Assembly (NCBI RefSeq): GCF_000718785.1
Contig: NZ_JOCA01000003.1
Span: forward strand, 62,001-126,000
Length of the DNA: 64,000 nt
Direction: 5' to 3'
Source: Streptomyces sp. NRRL WC-3626
GTDB lineage: Bacteria; Actinomycetota; Actinomycetes; Streptomycetales; Streptomycetaceae
Shown here piece after piece: positions 7,712 through 15,691 of this stretch. Position numbers and translations under genes: made by a program. Below the pieces are notes generated by a model. It worked only from the letters and a program-made list of their open reading frames with translations, was not told the origin of the DNA and did no database searches. The first letter of the stretch is position 1; each line of letters opens with the position of its first letter.

Positions 7712-9180
7712 GCGAGGCTCCGCAGTCCGACTTCCAGGGCAAGTGTGTCGCACAGCAGGTCAGGCACCGCGGGAGTCCGCTCGGCGTGGTCGCGGGCCCG
7801 GCTGAGGGCGTCGGCATCAACGTAGCCGAGATCGATCAGCAGGGAATCGGTCAGCATCTCGTCCAGGAGAGGGAGCCCGTAGGTGCGCAGTCCCGACTCC
7901 ATGACCGCAAGGAAGTTCTCCGGCTCGGTCGGAGCAGCGACGGACTCGGGCAGACCCGCCCGCCGAAGCCGGTCGCGGAACATCCTCTTGTCGCGTTTGT
8001 ACTCGTGCGGCAGCTGCTCCATGAAGCGGATCATCCGGGGCTGGACGAGCGGTGCCACCGGCCAGATACCGAGTCTCACGTACGCCGGGTTGTGCAGACC
8101 GAAGGCCATGAGCGTGGGCACAGGCAGGACCGGGATGGGAGCGAGGTTCTCGTTCACCTGGGCCAGCGCCACAGTGGCCTTGTCGCCGAGCCACGGCACC
8201 GGCTCCCTCGGCGTAAGTCCGGATTCCGTACGCGAGTGGTGGGCGTTGACCTCGTCCCCGCCGCCACCGGTAAAGATCAGCTCGCAGCCATGTGCGGCCA
8301 CGTGCCCGCGCACGACGTCGAACGCTTCCTGGTAGAAGGCGCCTGCCGGATCGTGCGGCCGTCTGCGTTCCCTCACGCCTCCAGGCACGAAGGGCGGGTG
8401 CTGCATCGCCGGCACGGCGGTGTCGCGCAATCCCAGGTGGTCCACCAGGGAGCGGTGCCGGTCTCGTTGGAGCTGGCCTATCCGACCGCCCATGAGCAGT
8501 CCGAAGGTGTGCACAGAGCCGAAACCGGCCGCGCCGGCGGACAGTGCCACGTTGGCCGAGTCCGCTCCGCCGGACACCTCGACGCCGATGCGGTCGGCCG
8601 TCGATCGCCACTCGGCCACGTCCTCGGTGAGCAGTGCGTCGAACGCGGTCACGGGGTCCACTCCGCTACGGAGGCTGCGGGGTTCCAGGACGTGCTGGGC
8701 GGGCTCGGGGTAGAGGATGGAGAGCCCTGCTGGCGTGAAGACCGCGGTAGCGCGTTCGGTGAGTCGGTACACGCCGTCGAAGAGGGTGTCGGTGCTGTAG
8801 CGGTGTTGGCGACTCAAGGTGCGGGCGACCGCTCGTGGATTGAGCCGGTCAGGCCGCAGGTGCGGCCGGAGGTCGACGATGTCCCACGACCCGAAGACCT
8901 CGTCGCCGACAGCGGTGAGGTACAGCGGGACGATACCCAGCACTCCCGCCGAGACCTGGATCTCGTCGGGCCGGACGAGCAGCGACGTGTAGTCGGCTTC
9001 GCCGTCTCTATCTTCCCGCACCAGCGCACAGACGCTCGATCCGTCGCCCGGTATGAGGTCCGCGAACAGGACGGTTGCGTGAGCGGGCCGGATCCAGCTC
9101 TCCCCCTTGGCCCAGCGGTCTGTGTCCCATCGCCAGCCGGCGTCCCGGGTGTCTGCCAGTCGCACACGAAACGAGAGCAC
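7708..9180 (-). CDS. Asparagine-synthetase-like PP-loop enzyme without glutaminase Cys
   Basis: A 490-residue protein with a degenerate Ntn-like N-terminal half and an ATP-pyrophosphatase half carrying the PP-loop SGGADS (about residue 202) and GGGGDE. True glutamine-dependent synthetases expose Cys at position 2; this one begins MLSFRV, so no glutaminase activity is expected. That feature is shared with beta-lactam synthetase and lasso-peptide cyclases, which adenylate a carboxylate and form an intramolecular amide. Start GTG 9180 has a strong GAGGAGGGGAGCG ribosome site. It lies 69 bases after the peptide gene and overlaps the methyltransferase. I infer peptide macrolactam or amide formation; no leader peptidase or PqqD-like protein is present. 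Confidence 0.8.
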   Translation of the reverse strand: MLSFRVRLADTRDAGWRWDTDRWAKGESWIRPAHATVLFADLIPGDGSSVCALVREDRDGEADYTSLLVRPDEIQVSAGVLGIVPLYLTAVGDEVFGSWDIVDLRPHLRPDRLNPRAVARTLSRQHRYSTDTLFDGVYRLTERATAVFTPAGLSILYPEPAQHVLEPRSLRSGVDPVTAFDALLTEDVAEWRSTADRIGVEVSGGADSANVALSAGAAGFGSVHTFGLLMGGRIGQLQRDRHRSLVDHLGLRDTAVPAMQHPPFVPGGVRERRRPHDPAGAFYQEAFDVVRGHVAAHGCELIFTGGGGDEVNAHHSRTESGLTPREPVPWLGDKATVALAQVNENLAPIPVLPVPTLMAFGLHNPAYVRLGIWPVAPLVQPRMIRFMEQLPHEYKRDKRMFRDRLRRAGLPESVAAPTEPENFLAVMESGLRTYGLPLLDEMLTDSLLIDLGYVDADALSRARDHAERTPAVPDLLCDTLALEVGLRSLA

Positions 9181-9249
9181 TCCGCTCCCCTCCTCTACGG
9201 AGCGGCGGAGCAGGACACCAGGCCCTGCTCCGCCGCGTTCACCGGCCGG

Positions 9250-9366
9250 TCAGCTGCAGTGGTCCCCGTTGTTGTCGCCACCACCGGGCATCTTGTCGCG
9301 CAGCGCCGCGTCCATGCTGGGGACGCCGGTGACCAGGTCTCCCGTGAAGAGTTCGTCGATGATCAT
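9250..9366 (-). CDS. Candidate RiPP precursor peptide, 38 residues
   Basis: This short reading frame starts at ATG 9366 after an AGGAGGAAAGGA ribosome site. The peptide begins MIIDELFTGDLVTGV and ends PGGGDNNGDHCS. The first part is leader-like, with acidic and hydrophobic residues; the glycine-rich end holds three Asp/Asn sites and one Cys. It is first in an operon with a PP-loop amide-forming enzyme and a methyltransferase. If cleaved before GGGDNNGD, the first Gly and the Asp at position 8 could form a ring of lasso-like size, but only three residues would follow, too few for a normal lasso tail. The function is inferred from gene context. Confidence 0.65.
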   Translation of the reverse strand: MIIDELFTGDLVTGVPSMDAALRDKMPGGGDNNGDHCS

Positions 9367-9481
9367 GGCGATTCCTTTCCTCCTGCGGAGTGGGTGGACG
9401 GTCCCCGCGAGCTGCGGAGCCCGGACCCGTCCCTGCCGCCGGCGTTCACGGCGAACTGGACGGGAGCGCGTTGGGTGGGGG

Positions 9482-9565
9482 CCCGCTCTGGCCGAGGGGG
9501 AGAGCGGCTGAGCCCTTCCCCGGTGGGGACCGGGTCTTCCTGAGGGCTCGCTCGGCCAGAGCGGG
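9482..9565. promoter_or_regulatory. Long inverted repeat in the leader of the candidate RiPP operon
   Basis: CCCGCTCTGGCCGAG (9482-9496) and its exact complement CTCGGCCAGAGCGGG (9551-9565) flank 54 bases that contain further nested pairings (GAGCCC with GGGCTC, CCCC-GGT-GGGG). The 231 bases between the small-protein operon (ends 9598) and the peptide start (9366) hold no gene. The structure could be the terminator or attenuator of the upstream operon, or a 5' leader regulating the peptide. Confidence 0.6.
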
Positions 9566-9597
9566 AGTCGGTAGGTCGGGAACGGACCGGTGGTCTC

Positions 9598-9723
9598 TCA
9601 GCCGGGGGCGAAGTGCCACAGAGCCCAGGCGACCGGGGTAGTGGAGACGATGATCAGGGCCGACAGCAGCCACTGCCGCCAGCCATAGGGGCGACCTCGC
9701 CTGCTGCGTCGCCGGCTCACCAT
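9598..9723 (-). CDS. Small basic membrane protein (41 residues)
   Basis: It begins MVSRRRSRRGRPYGWRQW and then has one hydrophobic span (LLSALIIVSTTPVAWALW), so it should be a positive-inside single-pass membrane protein. ATG 9723 overlaps the stop of the preceding 30-residue frame (ATGGTGA). It is the last of four chained small genes. Small membrane proteins in such chains occur as spread (Spd) genes in Streptomyces plasmids; homology is not claimed. Confidence 0.5.
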   Translation of the reverse strand: MVSRRRSRRGRPYGWRQWLLSALIIVSTTPVAWALWHFAPG

Positions 9724-9809
9724 CCCCGGGACACCGCCACCACGATCGATCCCCCGAGCGCCAGGACACACGCGATGTACATGACCTGGACCGTGGCCTG
9801 GCCTTTCAC
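9717..9809 (-). CDS. Very small membrane peptide (30 residues)
   Basis: GTG 9809 overlaps the preceding stop as GTGA. The product reads MKGQATVQVM followed by a hydrophobic stretch (YIACVLALGGSIVVAV) ending SRGW. Overlaps at both ends with small genes of the same strand support real translation, but the length alone would not. The function is unknown. Confidence 0.4.
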   Translation of the reverse strand: MKGQATVQVMYIACVLALGGSIVVAVSRGW

Positions 9810-9955
9810 TGCACGTCCTGGCCCTCGCCACGCTGTTGCCCCACGGTCGGCGCAAGGCCGGGGCGGCCGATGAAGACGCGTCGTGCTCGTTCCTGGTCGG
9901 GCAGGGTGGCGCCAGGCGAGCGCACTGGCAGCTCGCTTGGGGGTTGGTCAGCCAT
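9806..9955 (-). CDS. Small hypothetical protein (49 residues)
   Basis: ATG 9955 lies inside the end of the upstream 123-residue gene (stop at 9948-9950), and its own stop overlaps the next start as GTGA. The product is hydrophilic, beginning MADQPPSELPVRSPG, with a charged centre (DQERARRVFIGRPG) and no membrane segment. The four genes 10319 to 9598 form one tightly coupled leftward operon. Confidence 0.45.
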   Translation of the reverse strand: MADQPPSELPVRSPGATLPDQERARRVFIGRPGLAPTVGQQRGEGQDVQ

Positions 9956-10319
9956 CGTCCTGGTCCTTCTTCCGGGTCGCGCGGTAGACGTCGGCGAAGC
10001 GTCTGGTCAGCGCGCCGACGTCGCGCATGTACTGGTAGGCGATGAAGTGGGGGGACTGCTCCGTCGGCCGGCGCGTCAGGTCGAGGACCCGGTAGCCCTC
10101 TCGGAACAGCGCCTGGACGGCCGGGTCCTCGTCAAAGCCGAGTTCCTCGGCCATCAGCACTCTCAGGTGACCGACCAGGTCTCGGGTCGTGGCGTCGATC
10201 ACCGGGCGTTCGGGCATCATCAGGCGAATGGCCAGCGCAGTGTCCACGGCCTCGTCGACCGCCTCCAGGACGATCGACACTCCAGCCGCCTCGGACGACG
10301 TGACGCTTCCTGCTGCCAT
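9948..10319 (-). CDS. Hypothetical helical protein (123 residues), first gene of a small-protein operon
   Basis: Start ATG 10319 follows a GAGAAGGGG ribosome site. The protein looks helical and soluble, with segments such as RDLVGHLRVLMAEELGFDED, a C-terminal FADVYRATRKKDQDDG, and no recognisable catalytic motif. It is divergent from the XRE-TPR regulator, with a 165-base gap that presumably holds both promoters, so that regulator is the natural candidate for its control. I do not recognise the family. Confidence 0.6.
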   Translation of the reverse strand: MAAGSVTSSEAAGVSIVLEAVDEAVDTALAIRLMMPERPVIDATTRDLVGHLRVLMAEELGFDEDPAVQALFREGYRVLDLTRRPTEQSPHFIAYQYMRDVGALTRRFADVYRATRKKDQDDG

Positions 10320-10484
10320 ATCGCACCCCTTCTCCGGTCTCCACCGTTGTCGTGCCTGACAACGTCCAGAAAAGCGGCTCGCGGTGGCGCGGACCACGGC
10401 ATCCACGGGGCAGTCCTGGGACACTTCTGGGACAGCCCGGTGCCGTCGGGTTAGACGCGGGTTGATGCGTGGAAAGGGGGCGGC

Positions 10485-11741
10485 ATGGGGCTTGCGGAGA
10501 GGCGCAGGGCGCTGGGCTACAGTCAGGAAGAGCTCGCGCACACCCTCGGCGTGGACCGACGAACCGTCGGCCGCTGGGAAGGCCGCACCACCACCCCGCA
10601 GCCGCCACTGAGACCACGGCTGGCCGAGTTGCTCCACCTCGACCTTGACGAACTCGACGCCTTGGTGGGACAGCCACGAGCAGCCCGACCGGAGTCGGCA
10701 GGGCCGCCGCCTCGCGACCACCACGGCTCAGGGGACCTCGACGACATGATCCGACGCCAGTTCCTGCGCGCCATCACCGTCACCAGTGCCCTGGTGGCCC
10801 TATCCCCCGACGAGGGCGCAGCCCTCGCGGAGGGCGCGCTGCGCGGGATGTCCGACGACTTCCTGCGCATGAACGGACACCTGTGGCAGGTCTACCAACT
10901 CGCCCGCGCCAAGCGTTCCGTCTACCCCGTCGTCCGCGACCAGCTCACCGCCCTGAACGAGACCCTTGACGGGCGGCCCGAGGCCGAAGCACAGGCTTTG
11001 TGCGGCGCGGCCGGCGATCTCTTCCAGCTCGCCGGAGAACTGGCCTTCGACGGCAACCGCTACACCGACGCCGCCGCCTCCTACACGCTCGCCGCCTCTG
11101 CCAGCCAGGAGGCGAAGTCCTACGACCTGTGGGCGTGTGCCCTCGTCCGCCACGCCTACGTCGATCTGTACGAACGCCGTTACGCCGACGCAGTCGGCAC
11201 GCTGTCGGCCGCCGAGAAGGTGGCAAGGCGCGGGGACGGTTCCCTGTCCACCCGCTACTGGGTCGCTGCCGTCCAAGCCGAGGCGTACGCCGGACTCGGC
11301 GACCTCTCCGCCTGCGAACGCGCCTTGGACGAGGCGGAGAAGGTGACTGGCCTGAGCGGGGCGGCCCACAACGGTGGCTGGCTGCGTTTCGACGGCTCCC
11401 GCCTCGCAGAAGAGCGTGGCGCGCGCTATCTCCAGCTTGGACGCCTCGACCTCGCCGAGAAGGCACTCAGCAGCGCGCTCAGCCAGGACATCCTCGCTTC
11501 CGGCCAGTCCTTCCGCCGACGCGGTGCGGTACTGACCGACCTCGCGGCCATTGGCGCCCGGCGCCAGGACCCCGACCAAGTACTCGCCTACGGCGGGGAG
11601 GCGCTGCGACTCGCCCACACGACCTCCTCGGGTTACGTCGCCCATAAACTTCAGGGGCTACGAACCGACCTCGGCCCGCTCTCCCGCGACGCTCGTGTGG
11701 CGGAGCTGGGCGCCGAGATCGACGCACTGTGCACGACGTGA
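10485..11741 (+). CDS. XRE-TPR transcriptional regulator
   Basis: A 418-residue regulator. Residues 1-55 form a helix-turn-helix (MGLAERRRALGYSQEELAHT, then a second helix ending VGRWEGRTTTPQP). The rest is a TPR-like solenoid with repeated helix pairs such as YTDAAASYTLAASASQEAK and LDLAEKALSSALSQD. This layout is common in Streptomyces regulators that sense a small peptide or ligand through the TPR domain. It is divergent from the small-protein operon and 14 bases upstream of a helical repeat protein. Regulation of the nearby peptide locus is possible but not shown. Confidence 0.8.
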   Translation: MGLAERRRALGYSQEELAHTLGVDRRTVGRWEGRTTTPQPPLRPRLAELLHLDLDELDALVGQPRAARPESAGPPPRDHHGSGDLDDMIRRQFLRAITVTSALVALSPDEGAALAEGALRGMSDDFLRMNGHLWQVYQLARAKRSVYPVVRDQLTALNETLDGRPEAEAQALCGAAGDLFQLAGELAFDGNRYTDAAASYTLAASASQEAKSYDLWACALVRHAYVDLYERRYADAVGTLSAAEKVARRGDGSLSTRYWVAAVQAEAYAGLGDLSACERALDEAEKVTGLSGAAHNGGWLRFDGSRLAEERGARYLQLGRLDLAEKALSSALSQDILASGQSFRRRGAVLTDLAAIGARRQDPDQVLAYGGEALRLAHTTSSGYVAHKLQGLRTDLGPLSRDARVAELGAEIDALCTT

Positions 11742-11755
11742 CGAGAGGGGAAGGC

Positions 11756-12121
11756 ATGTCGCAGTCCGAGGGCGCCCGACTGTTCCGCGAGGCTTGGATC
11801 ACCGGAGTGCGCAAGCACTTCCCCGGCGAGCCCAAGCCCGGCTACGTCACCCCCTGGGAAGAGACCCCTGAGTGGGAGCGCCAGGCCGCCGGCGCCGTCC
11901 ATGACCAGGTGTGCCAGTTCCTCGACCTCACCAACAGCCACGCCTCCCGCCTCACCCGCGAGCAGAAGAGCCGCTTCGTCGCCACCTGCTGGACCGCGCA
12001 GATGTACAAGCACTTCGAAGACCCGAAGCCCGGTTACGTCGCCGACTGGCCGGACTTGCCCGACTGGCAGAAAGAGACCGACGCGGACATCTTCGAGGCG
12101 ATCGAGGACGCCATGAAGTAG
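11756..12121 (+). CDS. Hypothetical protein with two internal repeats, RyR-domain-like
   Basis: 121 residues from ATG 11756 (GGGGAAGG ribosome site). Two halves repeat: KHFPGEPKPGYVTPWEETPE then WERQAAGAV, and KHFEDPKPGYVADWPDLPDW then QKETDADIF. The PGYV-x-W-x-(2,3)-P-x-W pattern resembles bacterial RyR-type domains from memory, but that is unconfirmed. It is co-transcribed with the XRE-TPR regulator. No catalytic motif or membrane segment is visible. Confidence 0.6.
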   Translation: MSQSEGARLFREAWITGVRKHFPGEPKPGYVTPWEETPEWERQAAGAVHDQVCQFLDLTNSHASRLTREQKSRFVATCWTAQMYKHFEDPKPGYVADWPDLPDWQKETDADIFEAIEDAMK

Positions 12122-12314
12122 TCGCACGCCGGGATTCCCGTTCGAGTCGGCCTGCGCAACCGCCGGGCCTCCCGCAGCGTCGGTCGGCCCCTCCCTTCGT
12201 GGCTCGTTCCGGCCGCCGCGTCGCGGCTCAGCGCCTGCTGGACCGGCGCGGCGAGGAGGCCGGTCAGCGGGCGGACCCTGCTGAGCATGCGCGCGTTCCG
12301 CGGGGTCTCTGGCT

Positions 12315-12377
12315 GTCCCTTTTCGGGACGGGCGTCATGTCCCGACTCGGGACAAACCTCTTGTCCCGACTCGGGAC
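12315..12377. repeat. Three GTCCC-N5-GGGAC palindromes at exact 24-base spacing
   Basis: GTCCC-N5-GGGAC occurs at 12315-12329, 12339-12353 and 12363-12377, with starts exactly 24 bases apart. The last two are identical GTCCCGACTCGGGAC, a perfect 7-base-arm palindrome around one C. No gene covers them. The even phasing points to a dimeric regulator binding cooperatively. The surrounding 12122-12430 otherwise shows nothing I can support. Confidence 0.6.
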
Positions 12378-12439
12378 GGGCTTCCTCCCCCACGACCGCC
12401 GAGGCTTTGACTGTCATCATCGCGGCCGGCCCCACAGCC

Positions 12440-12606
12440 GCCGCAACACCGTCGTAATCGTGAACAGCGTGCTCGCCGTCCTGACGGTCAGCGACGACGT
12501 CTTCATCGTCTACACCAGCAACGCGTTCACCATTCTCGGCCTGTGGCCCTGTACTTCCTCCCCGTCGGCCTGCTGGACCGGTTCCGCTACCTCAGCAGGG
12601 GCCAAC
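12440..12606 (+). pseudogene. TerC-family membrane protein fragment, frameshifted
   Basis: One frame reads VNSVLAVLTVSDDVFIVYTS and then NAFTILGL; the next frame continues ALYFLPVGLLDRFRYLSRG. Together they match the TerC pattern of a D-x-(2)-AV core, FIVFTSN and ALYFL...DRFRYL. The frame changes near 12541, and both ends of the gene are missing. It is a relic of a tellurium-resistance-type integral membrane protein. The stretch from 12607 to 12945 holds no supportable gene. Confidence 0.7.
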
Positions 12607-12945
12607 AGCATCCCGGAGATCCCGTCGCCTGCGACCTCGCCGTCCTCGTCACGGTCCTGGCCACGTCCGTCGTCCTGAGCATCCGACGCCCGTGCCCAGG
12701 CCGGGCCGCGCTCCTCACGGACCGGGGCGAGGACGGCGCGGGGTACGGCTCTCCGCAGACGAGCCGACCAACCGCCCGGGAGACCCGGCGTCTGGACAGA
12801 CGGCGGGATGACGACTGCCCCTGGTCCGGACATACCTGGCTGGCCCGTGGGCCGTGCCCGCGCGGTGTGCGCCGACTGCCCCGGTGTCGTGCGAGCAGGA
12901 CCGCGTCGGAGCACCATCGACGGGAAGGCAGCCTCTGGAGGGTCC

Positions 12946-14673
12946 GTGCGCGATGCGGTGGGTGATGACGTGGGGGCGTGGCCGGTGGGCGAGCCGGATT
13001 TCTGGCGGCAGGTCGTCGAGCGGCTGGGCACGGCGGTGCTGGTGCTGGACACAGCCGGACGGGTGATCGCCGCGAACCCGGCAACCGAGCGGCTGCTGGG
13101 CCGCACGACCGCGGCGATGCGGGGCGCCGACGCACACGATCTACTGCACCGGGACGCGGACGGCAACAAGGTGCCGCGTGACCGGTGCCCACTGCTCCAC
13201 GCGCTGGCCGAGGGGAAGGGTGCGCAAGGGGAGGGCGGCACATACCTGCGGGCCGACGGGCGCCTGCTGGCCGTCACTTGGTCAGCGTCCCCCTTGATGG
13301 AGGACGGCTCCGTCAAGGGCATGGCACTGCTGTTCACGGATGTCACCGGGGACCGCCGCATCCACCGGGAGCGAACGGCACGCACACGCGCCCTGGAGGA
13401 CCTCAACGAGCGGCTGTCCCTGGTCGCGGAGATCACGGAAGTCCTGGGGCAGACCCTGGAGACCGACGAGGCGCTGGCCCGCCTGGTCCGCCTGCTCGTG
13501 CCCCGTCTGGCCGACTGGGCGGCGGTGGACCTGCGGACCGGTTCCGGCGAGGTCCACCGGGTGGCGGTGACCGGTCCGGAGGGACGGGACGCCGGATTCC
13601 AGGGCCGGAGCGTACCCGCCGCGGAGGAGGCCGGTGAGGAGGAGGACTCGCCGCTGGGCCAGGCGCTGACCAGTGGCGAATCCGTACTCCAGGAACGGGT
13701 GGCTGCCGTCACCCCGGCCGCCGGACACCCTCCTCTGGCCGCTCTCCACCATGGCTTTCTGACCGCGGTGGGCGCCAGCTCGGCCGTCACGGTGCCACTC
13801 GGCGCCCGGGACCGGATCACCGGAGCGCTGACGGTGGTGCGCACCGACCCGGCGCACCCCTTCGACGAAGGCGACCTGGCGGCAGTGAGCGACGTCGGCC
13901 GCCGGGTCGGCGTGGTCATCGACAACACCCGCCGCTACGGCCGTCAGCGTGCCGTCGCCGAGGCCATGCAGCGCAACCTGCTCGCCCCGCTGCCCCGGCC
14001 GGGCCGCCTCCGGCTGGCCGCCCGCTACCAGCCCGCACCTGCGGGCTCCCAGGTCGGCGGAGACTGGTACGACGCCTTCATCCTGAAGGACGGCGCGCTC
14101 GCCCTGGTCATCGGTGACGTCGTGGGCCACGACCTGACCGCGGCGGCTGGCATGGCCCAACTGCACGGCATCCTGCGTTCGCTGGCCTGGGACCACACGG
14201 GACCGCCCGGCGCCGTCGTCGACCGCCTCGACGCCGCCATGCCGGTCATCACCACCGTCCCACTCGCCACCCTGATCCTCGCCCGCGTCGAGGGCGACCC
14301 GGACACGGGACCGTGGACGCTCCGATGGACCAGCGCGGGGCACCCGCCTCCGCTGCTCCTCTCCCCGGACGGCACCGCGTGCTACCTGGAAGCCGGCCAG
14401 GGACTGCTCCTCGGCACCGGGCCCGTCAGCGGCGCGGGCCGACCGGACGCCACGCATCCCCTGGAACCCGGCTCCACCCTGCTGCTGTACACGGACGGAC
14501 TCGTCGAGACACCGGGCAGCGACCTCGACACGGGCCTGGAGGAGCTGCGCCGGCACGCCCTCGCGCTCGTCCACGAACCGCTGGACAGGCTGTGCGGAGA
14601 CATCCTCGCCCACCTGCCGCCCGGCAGCACCGACGACGTGGCCCTGCTCGCCCTGCGCGTACCGCCGCCATGA
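12946..14673 (+). CDS. PAS-GAF-SpoIIE protein phosphatase
   Basis: A PP2C/RsbU-type serine/threonine phosphatase. From GTG 12946 (GGAGGG just upstream) the protein is about 575 residues: a PAS domain (FWRQVVERLGTAVLVLDTAG), a GAF domain near residues 150-330, and a SpoIIE domain with GSQVGGDWYD, VIGDVVGHD, LLLYTDGLVE and STDDVALL. ATG 12808 is an upstream alternative that adds unconserved sequence. In Streptomyces such phosphatases act on anti-anti-sigma factors in stress and development switches. It starts the phosphatase-DUF5994-desaturase block, a decayed copy of which lies at 19.1-20.0 kb. Confidence 0.88.
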   Translation: MRDAVGDDVGAWPVGEPDFWRQVVERLGTAVLVLDTAGRVIAANPATERLLGRTTAAMRGADAHDLLHRDADGNKVPRDRCPLLHALAEGKGAQGEGGTYLRADGRLLAVTWSASPLMEDGSVKGMALLFTDVTGDRRIHRERTARTRALEDLNERLSLVAEITEVLGQTLETDEALARLVRLLVPRLADWAAVDLRTGSGEVHRVAVTGPEGRDAGFQGRSVPAAEEAGEEEDSPLGQALTSGESVLQERVAAVTPAAGHPPLAALHHGFLTAVGASSAVTVPLGARDRITGALTVVRTDPAHPFDEGDLAAVSDVGRRVGVVIDNTRRYGRQRAVAEAMQRNLLAPLPRPGRLRLAARYQPAPAGSQVGGDWYDAFILKDGALALVIGDVVGHDLTAAAGMAQLHGILRSLAWDHTGPPGAVVDRLDAAMPVITTVPLATLILARVEGDPDTGPWTLRWTSAGHPPPLLLSPDGTACYLEAGQGLLLGTGPVSGAGRPDATHPLEPGSTLLLYTDGLVETPGSDLDTGLEELRRHALALVHEPLDRLCGDILAHLPPGSTDDVALLALRVPPP

Positions 14674-15075
14674 AACGCGGTGGCCGTCGGTCCGGGCCCG
14701 CGCCGCGGAGGCGCCCACCGCCGCTCCCACGGCACCGATGACCGGCTGTCACGCCGTCTTTACGCACCGAGGAGTACGCTGACGAGGCCGAGGGCATCAG
14801 GCACGCCGGTGGCGGACCGGCTCCACCCTCGGGTATCCACCGGCGTTCACCGCGCGGGAGGGTCTCCCCCTCCACCGCGTATACGCCCGGCGACTCGCTT
14901 CCCGCGAACCCGCGTTGGTCGTCGGCGCCTTCCTTCCGGCAAGAGCGGCCAGGCACGACCTCCAGCACCCGGATCCCCCGGCCACCTCCGGCGCTGCCCC
15001 GGCAGGGCAGGCGGACCGCAGGCCGCCGTGCCCCGCCGAACAGGCGGGCAACCCACCTCGTCAGAGAGAACCCAC
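14674..15075. other. Intergenic region without a supportable gene
   Basis: About 400 bases between the phosphatase and the first DUF5994 gene. Frames here are unsupported by any recognisable family or ribosome site. I see no clear terminator or operator. Confidence 0.5.
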
Positions 15076-15591
15076 GTGATCACCACAGTCCCCACCGCAC
15101 CGCCCACCCTGCCCCTCCCCCTCCCCCTCGTCCGCCTGCGTCTCGCGCCGCACGGCGCGCTGCCGCGCCGGATCGACGGAGTGTGGTGGCCACACTCCCG
15201 CGACCTTCTGACACAGCTCCCGAAGATGCTCGCCGCGCTGCCGAGCGCGTGGGGGGACATCACGGGCGTCACCGTGAACGCCGCGGCCTGGTCGGCGGCA
15301 CCGGGGCGCATGTTCGTCGCCAACCAGGTCGTACGCCTGCACAAGGCCCCCGCCTCTCCGCACGCCCCGGACCGGGTCGTCCTGCTCTCCCCCGGGCTCG
15401 GCCGTTGGGACCTGCAGGTGATCCCGCCGGATGCGACGGAGGAAGCGGCCGCTCTCCTCACGGCCGCCGCCCTGGACGACCGACGGCCCGGCGCCGGCGC
15501 AGAAGCGCGGCCCCCGTCCCCGACGACGGCGGCAGATCCGCGCGGCCGTGTGAGACCCGCCGGGCGGGGAACCCGCGCCCCTCGGTGGTAG
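15076..15591 (+). CDS. DUF5994 family protein (copy 1)
   Basis: 171 residues from GTG 15076 (AGAGAG upstream). The family pattern is visible: a conserved first motif GVWWPHSRDL, then WGDITGVTVNAAAW, an exposed-sheet centre MFVANQVVRLHK, LLSPGLGRWDLQVIPPDAT and a helix EEAAALLTAAAL. The tail after residue 135 is low complexity. The function is unknown; the family is frequent and multicopy in Streptomyces. It is followed after 100 bases by the desaturase. It is the source-like copy for the chimera at 19.2 kb. Confidence 0.8.
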   Translation: MITTVPTAPPTLPLPLPLVRLRLAPHGALPRRIDGVWWPHSRDLLTQLPKMLAALPSAWGDITGVTVNAAAWSAAPGRMFVANQVVRLHKAPASPHAPDRVVLLSPGLGRWDLQVIPPDATEEAAALLTAAALDDRRPGAGAEARPPSPTTAADPRGRVRPAGRGTRAPRW

Positions 15592-15691
15592 GAGCCGCCG
15601 CGGGCACGTCCGTGTACGCCCCCGCTCCCGTGCCCGACTCGCCCTGGGGACCGACCCGAGTCATCCGCCCGCTTCTCAGAGAGACCTCCTC

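Noticed and set aside
9250..9366. Calling the 38-residue peptide a lasso-peptide precursor
   Set aside because: The tail after a Gly1-Asp8 ring would be three residues, no leader motif of the lasso type is visible, and no B-protein (PqqD-like plus peptidase) is present; only a general RiPP call is supported.
5208..12121. Self-transmissible conjugative element
   Set aside because: No FtsK/TraB-type translocase, coupling protein or secretion genes are seen, so mobilizable is the safer description.
12510..13928. A 472-codon minus-strand frame opposite the phosphatase
   Set aside because: Arg/Ser/Pro-rich antisense shadow of a gene with clear PAS, GAF and SpoIIE motifs.
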